Made by a program: the position numbers and the translations under genes. From positions 16,895 through 80,894 of the forward strand of contig JAEXGT010000052.1 of the NCBI GenBank assembly GCA_023450615.1: a stretch of 64,000 nt of DNA. The letters run 5' to 3'. Of this stretch, positions 1 to 10,300 are shown piece after piece; within the stretch, counting starts at the first letter, position 1, and every line of letters begins with the position of its first letter. The stretch is from Pseudomonadota bacterium (lineage in GTDB: Bacteria > Pseudomonadota > Alphaproteobacteria > Rhizobiales > Beijerinckiaceae). The notes beneath the pieces are model-generated. The model saw only the letters and a program-made list of their open reading frames with translations. It ran no database searches and was not told where the DNA came from.

Positions 1-988
1 GACGGCACAAACCGATACAACGACCCGCCTGCCGGATATGAAAGTGTCCGTGCGACAGGTCTTCGGCATCGACTCGGACCTGGAAGTTCCGGCCTTTTCC
101 CAGACCGATGAGCACGTGCCCGATCTTGATCCGGACTATCTCTTCGACCGGGAGACGACGCTGGCGATTCTCGCGGGCTTCGCGCGCAACCGCCGCGTGA
201 TGATCACGGGCTATCACGGCACCGGCAAGTCGACCCATATCGAGCAGGTGGCCGCCCGCCTCAACTGGCCCTGCGTGCGCGTGAACCTGGACAGCCACGT
301 GTCCCGTATCGACCTCGTCGGCAAGGACGCCATCGTGCTTCAGGACGGCAAGCAGGTCACCGCCTTCCAGGACGGCATTCTTCCCTGGGCGCTCCAGAAC
401 AATGTCGCTCTCGTGTTCGACGAATACGATGCGGGCCGCCCAGACGTGATGTTCGTGATCCAGCGCGTGCTGGAGCAGTCGGGCAAGCTCACGCTCCTCG
501 ACCAGAAGCGCGTGATCCGTCCTCACCCCGCCTTCCGCCTGTTCGCCACCGCCAACACGGTGGGCCTCGGCGACACGTCGGGCCTCTATCACGGCACGCA
601 GCAGATCAACCAGGGCCAGATGGACCGCTGGTCCATCGTCACCACCCTCAACTACCTGCCGCACGACAAGGAAGTGGACATCGTCCTCTCCAAGGCGAAG
701 CACTACCAGGACAGCTCGGAAGGGCGCGACATCGTCAACAAGATGGTGCGCGTGGCCGACCTCACCCGCTCGGCTTTCATGAACGGCGATCTCTCCACCG
801 TCATGAGCCCGCGCACGGTGATCACCTGGGCCGAGAACGCCGAGATCTTCGGCGATACGGGCTTCGCCTTCCGCGTCACCTTCCTCAACAAGTGCGACGA
901 GCTGGAGCGTGCGCTGGTTGCCGAGTTCTACCAGCGCTCCTTCGGCAAGGAACTGCCGGAGAGCGCCGTGAACATGGTGCTGTCGTAA
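1..988 (+). CDS. cobS: Cobaltochelatase subunit CobS (5' end cut by window edge)
   Basis: AAA+ ATPase subunit of the aerobic, ATP-dependent cobaltochelatase. With CobN and CobT it inserts cobalt into hydrogenobyrinic acid a,c-diamide in cytoplasmic cobalamin synthesis. Walker A (GYHGTGKST) is encoded near base 210 and Walker B (LVFDEYDAG) near 415; a sensor-like ATAN follows near 550. The frame stays open upstream of the ATG at 38. It reads TAQTDTTTRLPD from base 2, and base 1 is a G, so the true start is probably an ATG whose last base is base 1. This gives about 328 residues, normal for CobS. cobT lies 113 bases downstream on the same strand; cobN is not in the window. Identity is very likely. 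Confidence 0.95.
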   Translation, partial: TAQTDTTTRLPDMKVSVRQVFGIDSDLEVPAFSQTDEHVPDLDPDYLFDRETTLAILAGFARNRRVMITGYHGTGKSTHIEQVAARLNWPCVRVNLDSHVSRIDLVGKDAIVLQDGKQVTAFQDGILPWALQNNVALVFDEYDAGRPDVMFVIQRVLEQSGKLTLLDQKRVIRPHPAFRLFATANTVGLGDTSGLYHGTQQINQGQMDRWSIVTTLNYLPHDKEVDIVLSKAKHYQDSSEGRDIVNKMVRVADLTRSAFMNGDLSTVMSPRTVITWAENAEIFGDTGFAFRVTFLNKCDELERALVAEFYQRSFGKELPESAVNMVLS

Positions 989-991
989 GGT

Positions 992-1086
992 GTCATCCCG
1001 GACGCGCTTCGCGCGATCCGGGATCGTTTGGGAGTTTCGCTGGTTTCAGCGATCCCGGCTCTTCGCTACGCTCCGGCCGGGATGAC
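992..1086. repeat. REP-like palindromic element between cobS and cobT
   Basis: The cobS-cobT gap is almost entirely an inverted structure. GTCATCCCGG at 992-1001 is mirrored by CCGGGATGAC at 1077-1086, and each half can form its own hairpin (for example GCGC-TT-CGCGC inside the left arm). This is the form of repetitive extragenic palindromes seen in many copies in Rhizobiales genomes. No second copy was noticed in the window. It could fold in the cobS-cobT transcript and affect mRNA stability, which is inference. Confidence 0.75.
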
Positions 1087-1101
1087 GGATGAAGGAACGC
1101 G

Positions 1102-3000
1102 ATGTCCATCTCGAACCGCAAGCCGGGTGAGAAGAAGGAAGCGCCGGCGGAGCCGCTGAAGCGCTCCATCGCCGGCGCCATGAAGGCCATCGCCCGCAAG
1201 CCCGATCTCGAAGTGGCGTTCGCCTCCGACCGTCCCGTGCTCATGGGCCCGGACAAGGCCCGCCTGCCGGAGCCGCCGCGCAAGCTCACGTCGAACGATG
1301 TGGCGATCCTGCGCGGCAATGCGGATTCCATGGCGCTGCGGCTCGCCTGCCATGACACGACGCTTCATCGCAAGCTCGCTCCCGAGGGCCAGGCTGCCCG
1401 CGCCGTGTTCGACGCGGTCGAGCAGGCGCGCGTGGAATCCATCGGCTCGCGCCGCATGGCGGGCATTTCCTCCAATATCTCCGCGATGCTGGAGGACCGC
1501 TATCATCGCGGCGGCAAATACGAAGAGATCACGGACCGCGCCGATGCGCCCATCGAGGATGCGCTGGCGCTCATGGTGCGCGAACGCCTGACCGGCGAGA
1601 AGCCGCCGCATGCCGCCGAGAAGATCGTCGATCTCTGGCGCGACTTCATCGAGGAGCGCGCGGGCAAGGATCTCGACGGCCTGTTGAAGAACATCGACAG
1701 CCAGCGCGATTTCGCGCGCGGCATCCGCGACATGCTCTCCTCGCTCGACATGGCCGATGATGCATCCCTCGAGCAGAACGACGAGGAGAACGAGGAAGAA
1801 AACGAATCCGAGCAGCAGGAGCAGCAGGGCGAGGGCGAATCCGAACAGGAATCCCAAGGCGACCGCGCCGAGATGGAGGTCAGCGAGGATTCGAGCGATG
1901 AGCTGGAGGATGGCGCGACGGAGGAATCCGACGGTCCTTCCGGCGAGATGCCTGACGAGGCGGAGGAAGCGGATTCGGACGAGGCCGGTGAATCCTGGCG
2001 TCCGCCCTCCCGCTCCAACGAGAATCGCGGTCCTGACTACAAGGCCTACACCAGCAAGTTCGATGAGATGATCCATGCAGAAGATCTCTGCGATGCGGAT
2101 GAGCTGACGCGCCTTCGCGCCTACCTCGACAAGCAGCTCGCGCATCTTCAGGGCGTGGTGGGCCGTCTCGCCAACCGCCTGCAGCGCCGCCTCATGGCGC
2201 AGCAGAACCGCTCCTGGGAGTTCGATCTCGAAGAGGGCACGCTCGATCCGGTGCGCCTGCCGCGTATCATCATGGACCCGTTCCAGCCTTTGAGCTTCAA
2301 GCAGGAGCAGGACACGAACTTCCGCGACACGGTGGTGACGCTGCTCATCGACAATTCCGGCTCCATGCGCGGACGCCCGATCACCGTGGCGGCCACCTGT
2401 GCCGATATTCTCGCGCGCACGCTCGAGCGCTGCGGCGTGAAGGTCGAGATCCTCGGCTTCACCACGCGCGCATGGAAGGGCGGACAGGCCCGCGAGATGT
2501 GGCTGCAGAACGGTAAGCCCGCCAATCCCGGCCGCCTCAACGACCTGCGTCACATCATCTACAAGTCGGCGGATGCGCCCTGGCGGCGCGCGCGCAAGAA
2601 CTTGGGTCTCATGATGCGTGAGGGCCTGCTGAAGGAGAACATCGACGGTGAGGCGCTCGATTGGGCGCACAAGCGCCTGCTCGGACGTCCCGAGCAGCGG
2701 CGCATCCTGATGGTGATTTCCGACGGCGCACCGGTGGATGACTCGACGCTTTCGGTCAATCCCGGCAACTACCTCGAACGGCATCTGCGCTACATCATCG
2801 AAGAGATCGAGACGCGCTCACCGGTCGAACTCATCGCCATCGGCATCGGCCACGACGTGACGCGCTATTACCGCCGCGCCGTGACCATCGTCGATGCGGA
2901 AGAACTCGGCGGCGTGATGACCGAAAAGCTCGCGGAGCTGTTCGAAGAAAACGCACAGCCTGCGCGCGGAGCAGCGCCCCGTCGCCGGGCGCACGCGTGA
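1102..3000 (+). CDS. cobT: Cobaltochelatase subunit CobT
   Basis: Partner of CobS in the aerobic cobaltochelatase, 632 residues, the usual size. The N-terminal half is the CobT domain. Residues about 215-310 are an extremely acidic, low-complexity linker rich in Glu, Ser, Gln and Asp. The C-terminal third is a von Willebrand A domain with a MIDAS metal site (DNSGSMRG, Asp near 417; SDGAP later). This domain is thought to dock on the magnesium-chelatase-like complex. The ATG at 1102 is preceded by GAAGGAACG, a fair ribosome binding site. The stop overlaps the GTG start of the next gene (GTGA), so the two are probably translationally coupled. Confidence 0.95.
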   Translation: MSISNRKPGEKKEAPAEPLKRSIAGAMKAIARKPDLEVAFASDRPVLMGPDKARLPEPPRKLTSNDVAILRGNADSMALRLACHDTTLHRKLAPEGQAARAVFDAVEQARVESIGSRRMAGISSNISAMLEDRYHRGGKYEEITDRADAPIEDALALMVRERLTGEKPPHAAEKIVDLWRDFIEERAGKDLDGLLKNIDSQRDFARGIRDMLSSLDMADDASLEQNDEENEEENESEQQEQQGEGESEQESQGDRAEMEVSEDSSDELEDGATEESDGPSGEMPDEAEEADSDEAGESWRPPSRSNENRGPDYKAYTSKFDEMIHAEDLCDADELTRLRAYLDKQLAHLQGVVGRLANRLQRRLMAQQNRSWEFDLEEGTLDPVRLPRIIMDPFQPLSFKQEQDTNFRDTVVTLLIDNSGSMRGRPITVAATCADILARTLERCGVKVEILGFTTRAWKGGQAREMWLQNGKPANPGRLNDLRHIIYKSADAPWRRARKNLGLMMREGLLKENIDGEALDWAHKRLLGRPEQRRILMVISDGAPVDDSTLSVNPGNYLERHLRYIIEEIETRSPVELIAIGIGHDVTRYYRRAVTIVDAEELGGVMTEKLAELFEENAQPARGAAPRRRAHA

Positions 3001-4013
3001 GGCTTCTCTCCCGCAGACATCTGCTCATCGGCGGCGGTGCTCTCACCGCTGCCGGCATCGCAGGCGTAACAGGGACCGCACTCGCGCAGCGCCCGCAGGC
3101 GTTTCGCACCGCAACCCCCGTCAGGGTCGCCACGCAATCCATCAGCCATCTTTCCAACACCGATCCGGACCGCGCGAAGTTCGGTTCGCTGTTCTTCCGC
3201 TCCGGTCTCATCCTGAAATCCGATGTCGCCGCGTTCGGCGGCTTTTCCGGCCTGTGGCGATCTGCTCGAGGCCAGGAGATCGTTGCGCTTGCCGATAATG
3301 CGCAGGTGCTGCAGGCGCGCGTTGAAACGTCCGACGGGCGCCTGTCGGGATTGTCCGATGCCGTGATGGCTCCCTTGCTCATGAGCAACGGCACGCCTGC
3401 GCGCCGCACCCGCTACTACGATACCGAAAGCATCGCCATCTCCGGCAATACCGCCTTCGTCGGCATCGAGCGCAACCACGCCGTCCTGCGCTTCGAGCGC
3501 AGCCGGGAAGGGGCGCTCGTCAAAGGCGTTCCGATCCCCGTGCCGGATGAGCTCAAGGACCTGCCGAACAATGGCGGCATCGAGGCTCTTGCCCTCGCGC
3601 CGCAGCGCTCAAGTCTGGCCGGTGCTCTCATCGCCGTCGCGGAGAGCGGCCAGGGTTTCATCCTCACCGGTTCGCGGAAAGGCATGTTCGAGGTCGTGCG
3701 CCGTAACGGTTATGACGCGACGGATCTCGCCTTCCTCGATTCCGGCGACGCGCTCCTGCTGGAGCGCCGCTTCTCGCTGTTCGGCGGATTCGGATGCCGG
3801 ATTCGCCGCATCGCCGATTCAGCGATCAGGCCGGGCGCGCGCGTGGATGGCGAGGTGATCTACGAGAGCGAAGCCTCGCACCAGATGGACAACATGGAAG
3901 GCATCTCCGTTCACCGGGAGGGCGCCGAGCATGTCGTCTCTCTGATCTCGGACAACAACTTCAACACGAACCTTCAGCGGACCCTGTTGCTGGAATTCGC
4001 CCTTGCCGAGTGA
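2997..4013 (+). CDS. Tat-exported esterase-like activity of phytase family protein
   Basis: 338 residues starting with GTG overlapping the cobT stop. The N-terminus has a twin-arginine signal (SRRHLLIGGGALTAAG, then a hydrophobic stretch and ALAQ), so the protein is probably exported folded to the periplasm. The rest resembles the phytase-like beta-propeller family annotated as esterase-like. The C-terminus ends in the family's characteristic SDNNFN...QRTLLLEF block. The substrate is unknown. Its overlap with cobT suggests cotranscription, but a cobalamin role is not implied by the family. Confidence 0.8.
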   Translation: MRLLSRRHLLIGGGALTAAGIAGVTGTALAQRPQAFRTATPVRVATQSISHLSNTDPDRAKFGSLFFRSGLILKSDVAAFGGFSGLWRSARGQEIVALADNAQVLQARVETSDGRLSGLSDAVMAPLLMSNGTPARRTRYYDTESIAISGNTAFVGIERNHAVLRFERSREGALVKGVPIPVPDELKDLPNNGGIEALALAPQRSSLAGALIAVAESGQGFILTGSRKGMFEVVRRNGYDATDLAFLDSGDALLLERRFSLFGGFGCRIRRIADSAIRPGARVDGEVIYESEASHQMDNMEGISVHREGAEHVVSLISDNNFNTNLQRTLLLEFALAE

Positions 4014-4102
4014 GGCTGTCGGGCGCGCGGGCTTGGCAATTTCGAGGTAGGGCGCTCGGCCTTGCTTGCGAGCAGTCAGGGTTCGGGCCACCATCCTGCC
4101 CC

Positions 4103-5023
4103 ATGAAGGCGCCCTCGATCCTGCTGGCCGCTGGCCTTTCCCTGACGACCGCTTCCGCAGGCGCTGCGCCCCTGCTGCTGGTGGATGCGTCAACCGGCGA
4201 TATTCTGGCGGCCCAGGAAGCCACCAGTTCCTGGCACCCGGCATCGCTGACCAAGCTGATGACCGCGCACCTTGCCCTCACGGCGGTCGCATCCGGCAGG
4301 CTGACCATGAACACATCCATCGTCATGAGCGAGCAGGCCGTGGCGCAGGCTCCGACCAAGCTGGGTGTTCCACAGGGCACATCTCTCCGCCTGGAGGACG
4401 CCCTGCGCGTGATGATGGTCAAGAGCGCCAACGACGTGGCGTTTGCAATCGCGGAGACCATCGGCGGCAACGAGGCGTCTTTTGTCGCGGCGATGAATGC
4501 GGAGGCCCGGCGCCTCGGGATGAGCGGGACGCGTTTCGTCAATGCCAACGGCCTGCACGATAACCGTCAGGTGACCAATGCCAGGGACATGGCCGTCCTC
4601 ATGCTCGCCGTCCTCAGCTATCATTCGGCTTATGCCGACCTGTTGAGAACGCCGTCGATTACGGTCAATGGCCGGCTGCTGAAGAACACCAACAAGCTTA
4701 TCGAAGGCTATGCTGCCCTGGAGGCGACCAAGACGGGATTCGTCTGCGCCTCCGGTTTCAATGTCGCCGCTTCGGCTGTCCGTGGCGGCAGGCGCGTTGT
4801 TGCTGTGGTCCTCGGCTCTCCGAGCGCGGATGCGCGAAACCGGGTCACGAAGGACCTTCTCGATGCCGGTCTCTCGGGAGCCGGAGCTCCCATCGGCAAT
4901 CTTCGGATGGTGAAAGCGGCTGCTCCCACACCGGGGACCGACTTGCGTCGCCTCAAATGCGGCCGTCAGGAACCGGCCGCCGCCGGGTTTGCCGCAGCCA
5001 GGGGCACGGAAGGCTCCCGGTGA
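4103..5023 (+). CDS. D-alanyl-D-alanine carboxypeptidase (PBP5/6-like, S11 family)
   Basis: Trims the terminal D-Ala from peptidoglycan stem pentapeptides in the periplasm. The reading frame is open from 3794, but the ATG at 4103 gives a proper signal peptide (MKAPSILLAAGLSLTTASAGA). All three penicillin-binding motifs are present: SLTK (nucleophile Ser48, Lys51), SAN (108-110) and KTG (210-212). At 306 residues it is shorter than classical PBP5. It lacks an obvious C-terminal amphipathic membrane anchor, so it may be a soluble periplasmic form. The tail after residue 270 is low in recognisable features. Confidence 0.88.
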   Translation: MKAPSILLAAGLSLTTASAGAAPLLLVDASTGDILAAQEATSSWHPASLTKLMTAHLALTAVASGRLTMNTSIVMSEQAVAQAPTKLGVPQGTSLRLEDALRVMMVKSANDVAFAIAETIGGNEASFVAAMNAEARRLGMSGTRFVNANGLHDNRQVTNARDMAVLMLAVLSYHSAYADLLRTPSITVNGRLLKNTNKLIEGYAALEATKTGFVCASGFNVAASAVRGGRRVVAVVLGSPSADARNRVTKDLLDAGLSGAGAPIGNLRMVKAAAPTPGTDLRRLKCGRQEPAAAGFAAARGTEGSR

Positions 5024-5034
5024 AATTCATGTCC

Positions 5035-5058
5035 GCGAAAAAGACGGCTCAAGGAGCC
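5035..5058 (-). terminator. Rho-independent terminator of the queuosine transporter gene
   Basis: Read on the minus strand, GGCTC-CTT-GAGCC is followed by GTCTTTTTC. The 5-bp stem lies immediately after the stop of the gene at 5060. Confidence 0.55.
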
Positions 5059-5059
5059 T

Positions 5060-5692
5060 TCAGACCGCCTGATGATGGTGCTTCGCCTCAAAGCGCATGA
5101 GCCGCAGGACTGCGCCGTATGGAGCGATCGAGAGCGCAGCGAGCGCGAGCTTCACCAGATAATCGGAGATGGCGAGGGTTGCCCATGGCAGGGCGACGCA
5201 TTCATCGGCGATGCCCGCATTGCCCAGCATGTCGGTGATCGTCAGCCCGAAGCCGGGAAGGGCGCCGCAATAGAAGGCGAAGGAGAAGAAGATCGCCGTG
5301 TCGAGGCCCGACGAGATCACCGAGGACACGAAGGGCGGCATCCACCAGGCATGACGGCGGAGGCGCGTGAAGATCTGGATGTCGAGAAGCTGGGCGCTCA
5401 GGAAAGCCGCGCCCGAGGCAATCGCGATGCGCGGCGTCGCCAGATAGATCGACAGCGCCACGGCCAGCACGAAGCCCACATAGACGACGCGGCGTGCGCC
5501 CTTGGGGCCGAAACGGCGATTCGAGAGGTCGGTGACCAGGAAGGCGAAGGGATAGGTGAAGGCGCCCCAGGTCAGGTAATCCCCCAGGCCGAGATGATGG
5601 AAGGGATATTGGACCAGGATATTCGAGGAGAGGACGACGAGGGTCATCGCGGCAAGCGCAATGAGGAAGTCGCGGTGTCCAATCTTGATCAT
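5060..5692 (-). CDS. Queuosine precursor transporter (VUT/YhhQ family)
   Basis: Polytopic inner-membrane protein of 210 residues with about six hydrophobic segments. It belongs to the vitamin-uptake-like YhhQ family that imports the queuosine precursors preQ0 or preQ1. The sequence shows a conserved early TM pair (ALAAMTLVVLSSNILVQYPF), the loop LTWGAFTYPFAFLVTDLSNRRFG, which is the family signature, and later helices around SGAAFLSAQLLDIQIF. The start ATG follows GAGAAGG. It lies just downstream of the rpmB terminator and is probably its own transcription unit. No preQ1 riboswitch was recognised in the 40-base leader. Confidence 0.85.
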   Translation of the reverse strand: MIKIGHRDFLIALAAMTLVVLSSNILVQYPFHHLGLGDYLTWGAFTYPFAFLVTDLSNRRFGPKGARRVVYVGFVLAVALSIYLATPRIAIASGAAFLSAQLLDIQIFTRLRRHAWWMPPFVSSVISSGLDTAIFFSFAFYCGALPGFGLTITDMLGNAGIADECVALPWATLAISDYLVKLALAALSIAPYGAVLRLMRFEAKHHHQAV

Positions 5693-5732
5693 GATCGGCC
5701 TTCTCGGGTGTGGCTAAGCCTTACAAGCAACG

Positions 5733-5760
5733 CAAAACGGGCGGCCGTGAGGCCGCCCGC
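5733..5760 (-). terminator. Rho-independent terminator of rpmB
   Basis: A perfect 8-bp GC stem (GGGCGGCC at 5739-5746, GGCCGCCC at 5751-5758) with a 4-base loop. On the minus strand it is followed by CGTTTTGCGTT. It lies 28 bases after the rpmB stop. Confidence 0.8.
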
Positions 5761-5787
5761 AGCTTAAGAAAACGGTTGAGGCCGAAA

Positions 5788-6078
5788 TCAGCTCGCAGCA
5801 GCGAGCTTCTTCTCGATCTCGCGCTTCACAGCGAGGGCGGTGTTCGACAGCTCGGTAGCCGAGGCCTTCGCGAGGAAAGCATCGAGGCCGCCGCGGTGCT
5901 CGACGGAGCGCAGAGCATGGGCGGACACGCGCAGGCGCACGGAGCGCTGCAGGGCCTCAGACTGGAGCGTGACGTTGCAGAGGTTCGGCAGGAACTTCCG
6001 CTTCGTCTTGCGGTTCGAGTGGCTCACCAGGTGGCCACTCAGCACGGCCTTGCCGGTCAGTTCGCAACGGCGCGACAT
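5788..6078 (-). CDS. rpmB: 50S ribosomal protein L28
   Basis: Large-subunit ribosomal protein, 96 residues from the ATG at 6078 (MSRRCELTGKAVLSGHLVSH). The frame runs open further upstream, but L28 starts at this methionine, and the residues before it (through 6159) do not belong to the family. The body (SNRKTKRKFLPNLCNVTLQS, then SVRLRVSAHALRSVEHRGGL) is typical of alphaproteobacterial L28. The single Cys in CELTGK is conserved, but the four-cysteine zinc type is not present. It is monocistronic and has its own terminator. Confidence 0.96.
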   Translation of the reverse strand: MSRRCELTGKAVLSGHLVSHSNRKTKRKFLPNLCNVTLQSEALQRSVRLRVSAHALRSVEHRGGLDAFLAKASATELSNTALAVKREIEKKLAAAS

Positions 6079-6323
6079 GGGTTCAATCCTATTCGTATAC
6101 GGGGCCACGGCTTCGATTTCGCGGGTTTGCTTCAACGCAGATCCCGCGCGGCCGGACACCAGAAGTCCTTGGAAGGTGCAGGGCTATAGGCCGAAAAAGG
6201 GCCCCGCGTCAAGAATAGTGCGACAGCGCAACTCGTTTTTTTGCGCCGACATGGTCATGATTTATTCGGATTCTCATGCCATGCAACAGAATAGACTAAC
6301 GGGACAGTCCCGAGAAAGCATCC

Positions 6324-7196
6324 ATGCGCCTCATCGCTTCCGCTCTGTTAACCTTAACCGTTGCCGGCTTTGCTTCGCAGGCTCAGGCCCAGGCCGCGCA
6401 GACCCTCAAGGTGAACTACAACCTCTCCCTGGCGGGCCTGCCGCTTGGGAAGGCTGATCTGTCTTCCACCTTTACCGGCCCGAGATATGAGCTGCAAGGC
6501 AATGTGAAGTTCTCGGGGCTCGTGAAGATGATCACCGGCGGCAAGGGAGCCGGCACGGCCACAGGCACGATTGCAGGAATCCAGCCTCAGCCCGACGGCT
6601 TTGCCGTCTCGTCCAAATCCTCCGGCGAGCAGCGCACCGTGCGCATGGCGCTCGACGGCGGCAACGTGGTCGAGACAGAGATCACCCCGCCGGTGGAGCC
6701 GAAAGAGGACCGGGTGCCGGTGAAGGATGCGGACAAGAAAGGCGTCATCGATCCCTTGAGCGCCCTCATCATGCCGGCCGTGGCGTCAAAAGGCCTCACC
6801 GATCAGGCCAATTGCAACCGCACCATCCCGGTCTTCGACGGGGCGGCCCGCCAGAACATCGTGCTCACCTATGCGGGAACCAAGAATGTTGCCGTGCCGG
6901 GCTATTCCGGCCCCGTGCTGGTGTGCAATGCCCGCTGGGTGCCGGTTTCCGGCCACCGGACGCAGCGTCCCTCCACCAGGTTCATGCAGGAAAACAAAGA
7001 CATGAACGTGTGGTTGGCGCCGGTGGAGGGAGCGCGCGTGCTCTTCCCCATCAAGGTCGCCGTGCGCACCATGATCGGCATGGGGGAGCTGGAGGCTGCG
7101 AGCTGGTCCCTGGAGGGCGATGTGCAGCCCGCATCGGCCAAGGCCAGGCCCACAGGCAAGGCAAGGGAGCCGATCAAGGCCGGAGCCGGTCAATAA
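6324..7196 (+). CDS. DUF3108 domain-containing secreted protein
   Basis: 290 residues with a clean Sec signal peptide (MRLIASALLTLTVAGFASQAQA). After this comes a DUF3108-type beta-rich domain (LKVNYNLSLAGLPLGKADLSS at the start; GEQRTVRMALDGG; VDPLSALIMP-like segment; VPVSGHRTQRPSTRF). The family is periplasmic or outer-membrane associated and of unknown function. The C-terminus ends in a basic, Lys/Ala/Pro-rich tail. The gene is divergent from rpmB across a 245-base gap that must hold both promoters. Confidence 0.75.
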   Translation: MRLIASALLTLTVAGFASQAQAQAAQTLKVNYNLSLAGLPLGKADLSSTFTGPRYELQGNVKFSGLVKMITGGKGAGTATGTIAGIQPQPDGFAVSSKSSGEQRTVRMALDGGNVVETEITPPVEPKEDRVPVKDADKKGVIDPLSALIMPAVASKGLTDQANCNRTIPVFDGAARQNIVLTYAGTKNVAVPGYSGPVLVCNARWVPVSGHRTQRPSTRFMQENKDMNVWLAPVEGARVLFPIKVAVRTMIGMGELEAASWSLEGDVQPASAKARPTGKAREPIKAGAGQ

Positions 7197-7388
7197 GCTC
7201 CCAAAATCCTTGGAGAATTCTTGAGTTCCCGGTAGCGAAACCGGGCCAAGGTCCCATATAAGGGTGAGCCTGTTGCCGGACGTGTGGCCAGGCCTGCTTT
7301 GTGAGAAGGCTGCCTGCATCTCTTCTTGTGCGGGAGCATCTCGACCCTCTCACCCGGGATCGTATCCGACATTACCCCGCATCCAGGC

Positions 7389-10300
7389 ATGGTTCGCCGT
7401 TCCCTTCCTCCGCAAGTGCGCGCGCGCGGCGTCACCGCCGTGCTCGGGCCGACCAATACGGGCAAGACCCACCTCGCCATCGAGCGCATGCTCGGTCATG
7501 ACAGCGGCATGATCGGCCTGCCGCTGCGCCTGCTCGCGCGCGAGGTCTATCAGAGGGTGGTCGAGAAGGCGGGGCATCACAACGTCGCCCTGATCACGGG
7601 CGAGGAAAAGATCAAGCCGGACCGGCCCCGCTACTGGATCTCCACCGTGGAGGCCATGCCGCGCGATATCGACGCGTCGTTCGTGGCCATCGACGAGATC
7701 CAGCTGGCCTCTGATCTCGACCGCGGCCACGTGTTCACCGACCGTCTTCTGAATCAGCGCGGACGCCAGGAAACGCTGCTCATCGGTTCCATGACCATGC
7801 GTCCGCTGATCGAGGCGCTGATTCCCGGCGTTCATGTGGTCACCCGTCCGCGCCTGTCGCAGCTTACCTTCGCGGGCGAGAAGAAGGTTTCGCGCCTGCC
7901 GCGCCGCTCGGCCATCGTCGCCTTCTCGGCGGAGGAGGTCTACGGCATCGCGGAGCTGATCCGCCGCCAGAGCGGCGGCGCTGCGGTGGTTCTGGGTGCG
8001 CTCTCGCCCCGCACCCGCAATGCGCAGGTGGAGCTCTATCAGAATGGCGACGTGGATTACCTCATCGCCACCGATGCCATCGGCATGGGCCTCAATCTCG
8101 ACGTGGACCATGTGGCCTTCGCCTCGGACAAGAAATTCGACGGCTTCCGCTTCCGCAAGCTCTACAACCCGGAACTCGCCCAGATCGCGGGCCGCGCCGG
8201 ACGCTACATGCGCGACGGCACCTTCGGATCCACGGGCCGCTGCCCGCCTTTCGACGCCGAGACGGTGGAGGCGCTGGAAAACCACGCCTTCGATCCCGTG
8301 CGCATCCTGCAATGGCGTAACCCCGACCTCGATTTCTCGTCCATCGGACGGCTTCGCGATTCGCTAGGGGCCCAGCCCCGGGAGCACGGCCTCGTGCGCG
8401 CGCCCATGGGCGAGGATCTGGCGTCCCTCGAAATTCTGGCCCGGGAGGACGATATCCAGGCCTTCGCCCGCACGAAATACGCAGTGGAGCGCCTCTGGCA
8501 GATCTGCCAGGTGCCCGATTACAGAAAAGTTTCACCCCAGACCCATGCGGATCTCGTCGGCCAGCTCTATCGCTTCCTGATGAAGGACGGGGCGGTTCCG
8601 GCGGATTGGTTCGCCCGTCATTTGTCGGCTTCCGACCGCACGGATGGGGATATCGACACCCTCTCCAACCGCATCGCCCAGGTACGGACTTGGTCTTTTG
8701 TCGCAAACCGTCCTGACTGGTTAAAGGATCCGGAGCATTGGCAGGGTGTTGCGCGTCAGGTAGAGGACAAGCTATCGGATGCGCTTCATGAACGTCTGGC
8801 CCAACGGTTCATCGACCGAAGGACGAGCGTTCTCATGCGGCGCTTGAGAGAGAACACGATGCTCGAAGCGGAAATTACGACCACCGGCGACGTCACCGTC
8901 GAGGGACAACATATCGGCCACCTGCACGGATTCCATTTCGTGCCGGATCCCCAGGCCGATACCACGGAAGCCAAAACCCTGCGCAACGCCGCCAGCAAGG
9001 CGCTGGCCGGTGAGATCGAGGCGCGGGCCGACCGGTTTGCCGAGACCCCGGACACCACGCTGGTGCTGTCGAACGACGGCACGATCCGTTGGCAGGGCGA
9101 TCCCGTGGCGAAGCTTGAGCCCGGCGACAAGCTGTTCGAGCCGCGCGTGCGCATTCTCTCGGACGAGCACCTCACCGGCCCCGCCCGCGATAAGGTGGAA
9201 AACCGCCTGCGCGCCTGGCTGAAGGCCTATGTGGTGCGCCTGCTCGGCCCCGCCATGGAGCTCGAGACCAATGCGGAACTCGCCGGTCTCGCCAGGGGTA
9301 TCGCCTTCCAGGTCGGCGAGGCCATCGGCGTGCTCGAGCGCGCGAAGGTGCTCAACGAAGTGCGCAGCCTCGATCAGGACGCCCGCGCGGCGCTCCGCAA
9401 GGCGGGCGTGCGTTTCGGCGCCTATCACCTTTACCTGCCGGCCCTTCTGAAGCCCGCCCCGCGCGTTCTCGCGACGCAGCTCTGGGCGCTCCAGAACGGC
9501 GGCCTGGACCAGAAGGGCATCGACGAGATCGCCCATCTCGCCCAGTCCGGACGCACCTCGATCCCGGTGGATGCCGAGATCGCGGCGGGTCTCTACCGCG
9601 CTGCCGGCTTCCGCGTCTGCGGCGGCCGCGCCGTGCGCGTGGATATCCTGGAGCGTCTGGCCGACCTCATCCGTCCGGCGATTTCCTATCGCCCCGGCGT
9701 CACTCCCGGCGAGCCGCCGGCCGGTGCGGCCGATGGCGAGGGCTTCGTCCCGACCGTGGCCATGACCTCTCTCGTCGGCTGCGCGGGCGAGGATTTCGCC
9801 ACCATCCTGAAGTCCCTTGGCTATGTGATGGAGCGCCGTCCGGGCCCCGCCATCACCGTGCCGTTGATCCCGGCCGCCTCGACAGAACCCGCTGTTGCCG
9901 CCGAGGCTCCGGCTGAGGCTCCTGCCGAGACCCAGGCTCCGGCTGAGGAAACCGGCGCCGTTGCCGTGGAGGCTCCCGAGGCTTCCGTGTCGGCTGAGGC
10001 CGTCGCACAGAGCGCATCCGAAGCCGTGGCGTCGCCCGAAGGGCAGGCCCTGGCTCCGGCTGAAGGGACCGCGGAAGCTGCTCCCGAGGCTCCGGCCGAG
10101 CCCGAGATGATCGAAATTTGGCGTCAGCATCGCCGTCATCACGAAGGCGGGCATTCCCGTCAGGGCCGCGAGGCCCGGGGCGGGCGTCAGGAGCGTGGTG
10201 AGCGGCCTGAGCGCGGCGACCGTCGCCCTCGTCACGGCGAAGGCCAGGGCGAGCGCCCCCGCCGCGAGGCTCAAGGGGAGGGCGGCCGTCCACAGAACCG

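Noticed and set aside
1066..2784. Long minus-strand frame antisense to cobT
   Set aside because: Shadow of the strongly biased cobT codons; no motif, start site or domain.
5693..5738. Possible preQ1 riboswitch before the queuosine precursor transporter
   Set aside because: The leader between the rpmB terminator and the start codon is about 45 bases and shows no H-type pseudoknot pattern.
5072..5767. 231-codon plus-strand frame over the queuosine transporter
   Set aside because: Antisense shadow; translation is highly charged and repetitive, unlike a folded protein.
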